From positions 1-5,305 of the forward strand of contig JANLHY010000111.1 in assembly GCA_024653795.1 (NCBI GenBank): a stretch of DNA of 5,305 nt. The letters are read 5' to 3'. Source of the DNA: Candidatus Brocadiaceae bacterium. GTDB lineage: Bacteria > Planctomycetota > Brocadiia > Brocadiales > Brocadiaceae. The notes below the pieces were generated by a model, which was not told where the DNA came from, ran no database searches, and was given only the letters and a program-made list of their open reading frames with translations. Positions 4,749 to 5,305 of the stretch are shown piece by piece (the first letter of the stretch is position 1; every line of letters begins with the position of its first letter). A program made the position numbers and the translations under genes.

Positions 4749-4767
4749 AACCTTAAATTGCAAGGTT
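4749..4767 (-). repeat. Short inverted repeat just after hflC
   Basis: AACCTT (4749-4754) and AAGGTT (4762-4767) form a 6-bp stem with a 7-nt loop, starting 2 nt beyond the hflC stop codon in the direction of transcription. It is A/T-rich, weak and lacks a T-run, so it is at best a poor terminator and may be chance. Confidence 0.2.
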
Positions 4768-4769
4768 AT

Positions 4770-5305
4770 TTACTCTGGAACAGATTTGTCTTGCTTTTGA
4801 AAACTCTTCAAATACCTGAAGTAGTCGCCATCCGTGGTAAGAATGAGATGTGTTTGCTTATTGAAGGTCGATTCGTAAGTTTCCAGGGTTTTAGTAAAGG
4901 AGTAAAATTCAGGCGCCTTTTCGTATGCCTCGGCATAGATCTTTACGGCCTCGGCATCTGCCTGCCCCATGGTTTCCTCGGCAGTCCTATACCCTTCCGA
5001 TTGAATGCGTTCCAGTTCTCTCTTCATAGCGCCCAGGATTTCTGCCTCTTCTCTCCGTCCCTCTGATTCGTATTTGTTGGCAATACGGATACGTTCGGAT
5101 CGCATCCGGTCATAGATTTTGGGAATGACGGCCTCGACGTAATTGATGTACTTTATCCGAACGTCAACCAGTTCAATTCCGTAGCGGCCTTCCAGCGCAC
5201 GTGCAGCCATTTTCCGGATTTCTCCAACGATCTCATCACGCCCCATGGTAATCAATACCTTTTTAATATCCTCTGCCTCTTCCAGTTCTTTTGTCGTATA
5301 TTCCA
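4770..5305 (-). CDS. hflC: HflC, SPFH-domain membrane protease modulator, C-terminal half (5' end outside window)
   Basis: The visible 177 residues correspond to roughly the second half of HflC (334 residues in E. coli). HflC forms with HflK a large cage in the inner membrane around the FtsH protease and modulates its access to membrane proteins. Seen here: the end of the SPFH domain, GIELVDVRIKYINY (42-55); the long charged helix IYDRMRSERIRIANKYESEG (63-82) continuing to EEAEI; GQADAEAVKIYAEAYEKAPE (113-132) with EFYSFTKTLETYE; and TDGDYFRYLK (157-166) near the end. These match HflC in order and spacing. The amino-terminal membrane anchor lies to the right of the window. The frame is open to the window edge, so the internal TTG and ATG near 5244-5255 are not the start. 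hflK would be expected upstream, beyond the window; no partner gene follows downstream. Confidence 0.94.
   Translation of the reverse strand, partial: EYTTKELEEAEDIKKVLITMGRDEIVGEIRKMAARALEGRYGIELVDVRIKYINYVEAVIPKIYDRMRSERIRIANKYESEGRREEAEILGAMKRELERIQSEGYRTAEETMGQADAEAVKIYAEAYEKAPEFYSFTKTLETYESTFNKQTHLILTTDGDYFRYLKSFQKQDKSVPE

Larger units (their letters stand above)
4458..4769. other. Spacer between hflC and the RAYT gene
   Basis: This 312-bp stretch contains two of the four 30-bp palindromes (4495-4524 and 4685-4714), a 21-codon ORF with a good ribosome-binding site, and a short inverted repeat directly after hflC. No further gene is supported. TTGGAACCAATTCATGAAC at 4471-4489 shares the AATTCATGAA core with the palindromes and may be the remains of another copy, but its outer parts do not match. 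Confidence 0.7.

Noticed and set aside
4758..5066. Plus-strand 102-codon frame
   Set aside because: It is antisense to hflC, whose conserved motifs and open frame to the window edge leave no doubt.

Overview
The window reads like a chromosomal segment of a Gram-negative bacterium with moderate-to-low GC, AT-rich spacers and a heavy load of small palindromic repeats. The hflC-type gene, the multi-domain c-di-GMP-type sensor and the abundant REP-like palindromes would fit an anammox planctomycete (Brocadiales), a Nitrospirota member or a deltaproteobacterial lineage. This placement is an impression from sequence style and is not proven by any marker here.

Layout. (1) Positions 1-1865, minus strand: the first 621 codons of a soluble signalling protein with receiver, GAF, PAS, PAS and the beginning of a GGDEF domain; its 3' part lies outside the window. 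(2) Positions 1866-2906: about 1 kb with no intact gene. It holds two overlapping hairpins upstream of the sensor gene, three GC-rich palindromes of one family, a broken fragment of a four-helix-bundle (23S rRNA IVS-type) protein gene, a perfect 30-bp palindrome, and a 176-bp foldback element with terminal inverted repeats and nested hairpins. (3) Positions 2907-3818, plus strand: an RluA-family pseudouridine synthase with an S4 domain. (4) Positions 3798-4457, minus strand: a REP-associated tyrosine transposase (RAYT, Y1/HUH family) that overlaps the end of the pseudouridine synthase gene tail to tail by 21 bp. (5) Positions 4458-4769: a spacer with two more palindromes of the 30-bp family and a possible 21-codon ORF. 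(6) Positions 4770-5305, minus strand: the C-terminal half of HflC; its 5' part lies beyond the window.

How it fits together. The sensor, the pseudouridine synthase and HflC are housekeeping or regulatory genes with no evident shared pathway. The connecting theme is the RAYT and its palindromes. Four related 30-bp palindromes occur, two of them identical and the others differing mostly by paired (compensatory) changes. One identical copy lies in frame inside the RAYT coding sequence, where it encodes the peptide VGAIHELPL. The RAYT is therefore the likely agent that spread these palindromes, or once did. The 1-kb spacer also holds at least two further, unrelated palindrome or foldback families, so it looks like a sink for small non-autonomous elements.
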